From contig NZ_FOOF01000007.1 of the NCBI RefSeq assembly GCF_900113115.1, positions 186,001 to 250,000 of the forward strand: a DNA stretch of 64,000 nucleotides, given 5' to 3'. Below, piece after piece: positions 57,188 through 64,000 of this stretch; position 1 is the stretch's first letter; every line of letters begins with the position of its first letter. The notes under the pieces are model-generated. The model did no database searches. It was not told the origin of the DNA and saw only the letters and a program-made list of their open reading frames with translations. A program made the position numbers and the translations under genes. The DNA comes from Duganella sp. CF458 (GTDB lineage Bacteria; Pseudomonadota; Gammaproteobacteria; Burkholderiales; Burkholderiaceae_D).

Positions 57188-58420
57188 ATGAAGAAACAGC
57201 TTCTCGCCGCCGCCATGCTGGCTGCTACCAGCATGATGGCTCAGGCCGGCACCCTGGGCGACGGCAACCTGAGTATCAGTGGCTTTGGCACCCTGGGTGT
57301 GGCCAAGACCAACTCCGATGACGCACAATTCGCACGCTATAACCAGGCTGCAGGTACCGGCGACTCGCCGCGCATCGGCCTCGATAGCAACCTGGGCCTG
57401 CAAGCCACCTACACTTTCAGCGACAGCCTGTCGGGCACCGTTCAGGTACTGACCCGCAAGAACACCAGCCAGCAGTTCACCACTGATTTCACCTGGGGCT
57501 TCCTGAAATACAAACTGAACGACGAGACCAATGTGCGCCTGGGCCGCGTCGTGCTGCCAGCCTTCCTGATCTCCGACTACCAGAACGTTGGCTACGCCAA
57601 CACCATGATGCGTCCGCCGATCGAAATGTACGGCCAGGCTCCCATCGAAAACATGGATGGTGCTGACGTCAACTGGCAGCACGCCTTCGGCGACACCAAC
57701 GTCACCGTGCAAGGCTTCGGCGGCGTGAGCCGCGGCAAGCTGTACATCCCGACCGGCGGCGGTTCCGTCGCCAAGCACCAGTCGCCGGTATTCGGCGCCG
57801 CCGTAACGGCCGAATACGGCCCGTTCACCGCCCGCGTCGCGCACGCCCGCGCCAAGATCGAAGTCAACAACCTGGCCCCGATCAACGCCCTGACCGACGG
57901 CCTGAACGCGACCAAAGTGCCTGCCGCGATCCAGCTCGCCGACGACCTGACCCTGAAGGGCGGCAAGAAGATGAGCTTCACCGAGATCGGCCTGACAATG
58001 GACTGGAAGAACATTGTCCTGCAAGCCGAATACGCCCAGCGCCGCGCCCACGAACCGGTCTACATCCCCGAGACCAATTCGGGCTACATCATGGCCGGCT
58101 ACCGCTTCGGCAAAGTGCTGCCTTACTACGCCCACGCCTATTACAAGGACGCCGGCACTTCCGTGACCGTGCCGACCGTGCCTGCCGCCCACCCGCTGGC
58201 AGCGACCTTCGGCGCCGTGCGCGGCCTGCTGGCATCGCCTGAGCAGAAGTCCGACCTGATCGGGATGCGCTGGGACTTCGCCAAATCGCTGGCCCTGAAG
58301 GTGCAGATCGACCACGTCAAGCCACAGAAAAAAGGCGGCTCCCTGATCCTGCCTAGCGGCGTGATGACCTACAACAACAGCGTGAACGTCTATGCCGCCG
58401 GCATCGACTTCGTCTTCTAA
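57188..58420 (+). CDS. Outer-membrane porin-like protein
   Basis: 410 aa. Residues 1-20 are a signal peptide (MKKQLLAAAMLAATSMMAQA). The mature part begins 'GTLGDGNLSISGFGTLGVAK', the usual first strand of a porin, with alternating strand patterns throughout ('TNVRLGRVVLPAFLISDYQN', 'VLQAEYAQRRAHEPVYIPE') and the C-terminal YAAGIDFVF with final Phe. About sixteen strands are likely. It is followed after 12 bases by a PstS-like small protein, so the two may serve the same solute, perhaps phosphate. Confidence 0.88.
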   Translation: MKKQLLAAAMLAATSMMAQAGTLGDGNLSISGFGTLGVAKTNSDDAQFARYNQAAGTGDSPRIGLDSNLGLQATYTFSDSLSGTVQVLTRKNTSQQFTTDFTWGFLKYKLNDETNVRLGRVVLPAFLISDYQNVGYANTMMRPPIEMYGQAPIENMDGADVNWQHAFGDTNVTVQGFGGVSRGKLYIPTGGGSVAKHQSPVFGAAVTAEYGPFTARVAHARAKIEVNNLAPINALTDGLNATKVPAAIQLADDLTLKGGKKMSFTEIGLTMDWKNIVLQAEYAQRRAHEPVYIPETNSGYIMAGYRFGKVLPYYAHAYYKDAGTSVTVPTVPAAHPLAATFGAVRGLLASPEQKSDLIGMRWDFAKSLALKVQIDHVKPQKKGGSLILPSGVMTYNNSVNVYAAGIDFVF

Positions 58421-58432
58421 GGAGATATGGCC

Positions 58433-58840
58433 ATGAACAAAATCCTGACCGCCCTCCTCGCTTCGGCCCTGGCTGCCGCAGCCCTGCCGGCATCGGCCGA
58501 GATCGTCGTGATCGTCAACAAGGACAATCCGGCTTCGCGCATGTTCTCGGAACAGGCGTCCCAGTTCTTCCTCGGCAAATCGGCCATGTTCACTCCGGTG
58601 GACCAGTCGGAAGGCTCGAAGATCCGCACCGACTTCTACCAGAAGGTGGCCGAAAAAGACCCAGCCCAGGTGAAAGCCATCTGGTCCAAGCTGGTGTTTA
58701 CCGGCAAGGCCACTCCGCCCAAGGAATTCAAGTCCAACGCCGACGTCAAGAAGGCCGTGGCGGACGATCCGAAAGCCATTGGCTACATCGACAAATCGGC
58801 TGTCGACGACAGCGTCAAGGTCATCCTGACCCTGCCGTAA
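58433..58840 (+). CDS. Small periplasmic PstS-like (phosphate-binding-type) protein
   Basis: 135 aa from ATG 58433; AAGGAG is 8 bases upstream, while an ATG at 58427 is too close to it. The signal peptide is MNKILTALLASALAAAALPA with SA cleavage. The mature part (EIVVIVNKDNPASRMFSEQA, SQFFLGKSAMFTPVDQSEGS, 'DPKAIGYIDKSAVDDSVKVI') resembles one lobe of phosphate ABC-transport binding proteins. It is too short for a full two-lobe PstS. No ABC genes follow; a strong terminator ends the pair. Confidence 0.82.
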   Translation: MNKILTALLASALAAAALPASAEIVVIVNKDNPASRMFSEQASQFFLGKSAMFTPVDQSEGSKIRTDFYQKVAEKDPAQVKAIWSKLVFTGKATPPKEFKSNADVKKAVADDPKAIGYIDKSAVDDSVKVILTLP

Positions 58841-58873
58841 GCCGAACCACCCTTACTGCGCCCGCTACGCGCC

Positions 58874-58909
58874 AACGCCGCCCCGCAACAGCCGGGCGGC
58901 GTTTTTTTT
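58874..58909 (+). terminator. Intrinsic terminator after the porin/PstS-like pair
   Basis: Stem AACGCCGCCC/GGGCGGCGTT (10 bp) with a 10-base loop and then eight T (58902-58909), 34 bases after the stop codon. Confidence 0.92.
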
Positions 58910-59020
58910 CGATTTCGGCAACTTTCACTAATGAAGCGATACAATGCTGTGATATTTAAACAATAAATGTCCACCTCGGGGTCAGGAAAGAAGTGGACAA
59001 ATGTAGCTGGGGAGCACAAA

Positions 59021-60997
59021 TTGAAGCTTTCGCTGCGCGCGAAATTCCTGCTGCTGAGCGCTTTCGTCCAAGCCATCGTGGTGGCCCTGCTGATCGGCAA
59101 CAGCCTGCGCCTGATGACCAATGCCGTCAGCCGCAACGCCGACCGCGTCGCCCTCGAATATGCCGTCAACCTGAACCTGACCCTCACGCCCTACGCCAGC
59201 AGCGGCCGGCTTGGAGAATTGCGCAGCTACTGGTCCGAAATGCTGTCCGACCCGCGCGACAGCTTCCTGCGCTATATCGTGATCCTGGACTCTTCCGGCG
59301 ACACAGTGCTGGAAGCCGGCGAACGGCCCCAATTCATGCCGGAAGCGCTGCGCCAGGCCCAGTTGGGCGGCGGCGTGCGCACCTCCGTCGTTGGCGAGCT
59401 GCTGCACGCGCAGGCGCCACTGCTGCTGAAAGACAACCAGGTGGGCATGCTGCACTTCGGCCTGTCCACCGTCGACCTGGTGACAGCGCGGGACGACGTG
59501 CTGCGCCAGGGTGGCCTGATCGCCCTGCTCGGCTTCGCGCTGGCCCTGCTGCTGTTCTACGCCATGACGCGCGGCGTCGGCAAGCGCCTTGGCGCCCTGG
59601 CGCGCCACGCCGAAAAACTGGCGGAAGGCCAGTTCAGCCAGTTGCCTGAAAGCGGCGGCGACGAATTGGAAGTAGTGACCCACTCGCTCAACCTGATGAG
59701 TGCAGCACTGCGCGAACGCATCGCCCAGCTCGAAGAATCGCAGCGCCGCCTGCGCGAATCGGAAGAACGCTTCCGCACCCTGTTCGACATGACGCCGTTG
59801 CCACTATCGGTATCCGACCAGGATGGCCGCATCATCGGCGCCAACCAGGCACTGGTGCGCACCTTCGGCACACCGCTGCACGAGCTGATTGGCAGGCGTT
59901 CGGACGAGGTGACGTTCTGGGCTTCGCCAAACGAGCGACAGCGGATCTGGAACGAATTCCGCCTGCACGGCGTGGTGCGCGGCGAGATGGCCGACGTGGT
60001 GCTGCCGGACGGCGGGCCGGGACAGGTGGCGATCTGGTCCTCCTCGCTGCTACTGGACGGCAAGCACGCCATCATCTGGGCCCTGCTCGACCTGACGCAG
60101 GAGATGCAGGCCAAGCAGCAATTGCGCGAATTGAACGATGCGCTGGAAACGCGGGTGCGCGAACGTTCGGCCGCGCTGGAACAAGTCAACCGCGACCTGT
60201 CGCATGCGCTGGAGACTTTGCAGCGCACGCAACATGACCTGATCGCGTCCGAAAAAATGGCATCGCTTGGCTCGCTGGTGGCCGGCATCGCGCACGAACT
60301 GAATACGCCGATCGGCAACAGCCTGCTTGCGTCGACCGCGCTGGACGACCGAGTCAAGGAGTTCAAACAGTCGGTCGCCGATGGCTCGGTACGACGCTCC
60401 ACGCTGAATCATCATCTGGACGAAGTGCAGCTCGCCTGCGGCCTGATTTCCAGCTCGCTGGAAAAGGCGGCGGCCTTGATTGCCTCTTTCAAGCAGATCG
60501 CGGTCGACCAGACCAACGACCAGCGCCGCCGCTTCCGCCTGCAGGCGGTGGCTCTCGATACCGCCGCGACTTACATGCCGCGCCTGCGCCGCGGCGCGAT
60601 CCAGATGGACGTTGACGTGCCGTATGAGCTGGAGCTGGATTCCTATCCTGGCAGCGTATACCAGGTCTTCAACAACCTGATCAACAACTCCCTGATGCAC
60701 GCCTTCGAAGGCCGCACCAGCGGCCACCTGTGGCTGACCGCACGGGCCGTGGAAGGTGAGCAGGTCGAGGTCGTATTCCGCGACGACGGCGGCGGCATGT
60801 CGGACGAAGTCCAACGCAAAGTATTCGATCCCTTCTTTACCACCAAGATGGGGAATGGCGGCACTGGCCTGGGCATGAACATCGTCTACAACATCGTTAC
60901 CGGCGTAATGGGCGGCCGCATCACCATCGATTCAGCGCCCGGCGATGGAACGACAGTGCGGATGATAATCCCGGGCATCTCGCCGCAACGCGAATAA
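59021..60997 (+). CDS. PAS-domain sensor histidine kinase
   Basis: 658 aa from a TTG at 59021 with GGGGAG 6 bases upstream; an ATG at 58967 is in frame but has no ribosome site and adds 18 residues of no known form. TM1 lies at residues 8-31 and TM2 at 164-182, enclosing a periplasmic sensor domain of about 130 residues. HAMP follows (184-236), then a PAS domain (245-362) and a coiled coil (365-410). The DHp helix has phosphoacceptor His425 in LVAGIAHELNTPIGNS, and the HATPase domain shows NNLINNSLMHAFE, DDGGGM and 'GGTGLGMNIVYNIVTGVMGG'. There is no adjacent response regulator. Confidence 0.93.
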   Translation: MKLSLRAKFLLLSAFVQAIVVALLIGNSLRLMTNAVSRNADRVALEYAVNLNLTLTPYASSGRLGELRSYWSEMLSDPRDSFLRYIVILDSSGDTVLEAGERPQFMPEALRQAQLGGGVRTSVVGELLHAQAPLLLKDNQVGMLHFGLSTVDLVTARDDVLRQGGLIALLGFALALLLFYAMTRGVGKRLGALARHAEKLAEGQFSQLPESGGDELEVVTHSLNLMSAALRERIAQLEESQRRLRESEERFRTLFDMTPLPLSVSDQDGRIIGANQALVRTFGTPLHELIGRRSDEVTFWASPNERQRIWNEFRLHGVVRGEMADVVLPDGGPGQVAIWSSSLLLDGKHAIIWALLDLTQEMQAKQQLRELNDALETRVRERSAALEQVNRDLSHALETLQRTQHDLIASEKMASLGSLVAGIAHELNTPIGNSLLASTALDDRVKEFKQSVADGSVRRSTLNHHLDEVQLACGLISSSLEKAAALIASFKQIAVDQTNDQRRRFRLQAVALDTAATYMPRLRRGAIQMDVDVPYELELDSYPGSVYQVFNNLINNSLMHAFEGRTSGHLWLTARAVEGEQVEVVFRDDGGGMSDEVQRKVFDPFFTTKMGNGGTGLGMNIVYNIVTGVMGGRITIDSAPGDGTTVRMIIPGISPQRE

Positions 60998-61040
60998 CAG
61001 GTCAACTTGCCATTGACTCACCTCAACCTTGTCAGCTGAA

Positions 61041-61078
61041 AAAAAACGGCCCGGGCGCTTGCGCGGCCGGGCCGTTTT
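61041..61078. terminator. Bidirectional terminator between the sensor kinase and secA
   Basis: An A run, the stem ACGGCCCGG/CCGGGCCGT (61046-61054 with 61067-61075) with an inner GCGC/GCGC hairpin, then a T run. It serves both convergent genes. Confidence 0.9.
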
Positions 61079-61094
61079 ATGGGGGCTTTAAGGC

Positions 61095-63857
<2,763 letters not shown>

Positions 63858-64000
63858 TTCTTAAATTCTTCCTCGGGTCCGCCAATGGCAAAAGTGCGTG
63901 ATTTTATCATGCGTTCGTGGCAAGGTTGGGATCTTGGCCTATATAACAATAGGCTAGCGATGAAAAATTCACCGGTTGAGGCCGCCACTGTAAAATGGCG
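63858..64000. promoter_or_regulatory. secA upstream region, possible start of a divergent gene
   Basis: On the minus strand TAAAAT, in the context TGATAAAAT (63912-63904), is a good extended -10 for secA. On the plus strand an ATG at 63960 opens a frame of 13 codons to the window end (MKNSPVEAATVKW); with so little sequence it can be neither named nor confirmed. Confidence 0.4.

Overview
The window looks like chromosomal DNA of a betaproteobacterium of the Oxalobacteraceae (Massilia, Duganella or Janthinobacterium type). This is an inference from three things: high GC content, the block pilB-pilC-pilD-coaE-zapD-yacG-mutT-DUF815-argJ close to secA, and a PEP-CTERM exported protein. No rRNA, tRNA, CRISPR array, insertion sequence or prophage was seen.

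Bases 1-5943 hold small accessory genes: a GAF-domain protein cut by the window edge, two NTF2-like proteins, three VOC-fold proteins, a GNAT acetyltransferase, and a LytS/LytTR-type two-component pair behind a small membrane protein.

Bases 5948-45980 are a roughly 40-kb gathering of nucleic-acid and nucleoside salvage genes. A minus-strand operon runs punA-deoB-deoC-aldehyde dehydrogenase-deoA-cdd-tandem deaminase. It is divergent from a pseudouridine set (HTH-fused sugar kinase, psuG) followed by a LysR regulator. A pyroglutamyl peptidase with a DUF979/DUF969 membrane pair follows. Next come a TonB-dependent receptor divergent from a BMP-type nucleoside ABC importer, a PEP-CTERM protein and a lone solute-binding-like protein. 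A run of exported enzymes follows: S1/P1 nuclease, phospholipase D-like protein and 5'-nucleotidase lipoprotein, then an Oar-like receptor and an exported adenosine deaminase. Guanine deaminase, xdhC, xdhB, xdhA, puuE and hiuH complete the block. The inferred flow is: nucleic acid is cut and dephosphorylated outside the cytoplasm, nucleosides are imported, phosphorolysis and deamination yield bases and sugar phosphates, deoxyribose goes to acetaldehyde and acetate, and purine bases go through xanthine to urate and partly on to allantoate. Uricase and OHCU decarboxylase are not in the window.

The most useful non-coding signal is a conserved promoter/operator block of about 61 bp. It lies upstream of punA (minus strand, 14675-14735) and upstream of the nucleoside importer (plus strand, 22503-22563), which suggests shared control of uptake and catabolism. 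A second operator-like element (two 11-bp direct repeats 20 bp apart) overlaps the promoter of the HTH-kinase gene. Related GGGTCTGACCC inverted repeats sit in three gaps of the salvage operon.

Bases 45982-63857 are mostly housekeeping: an orphan NuoB-like protein, an AraC regulator, a CorC/HlyC-family protein, the type IV pilus genes pilB, pilC and pilD, coaE, zapD, yacG, a Nudix hydrolase, a DUF815 ATPase, argJ, a porin with a small PstS-like protein, a PAS sensor kinase and secA.
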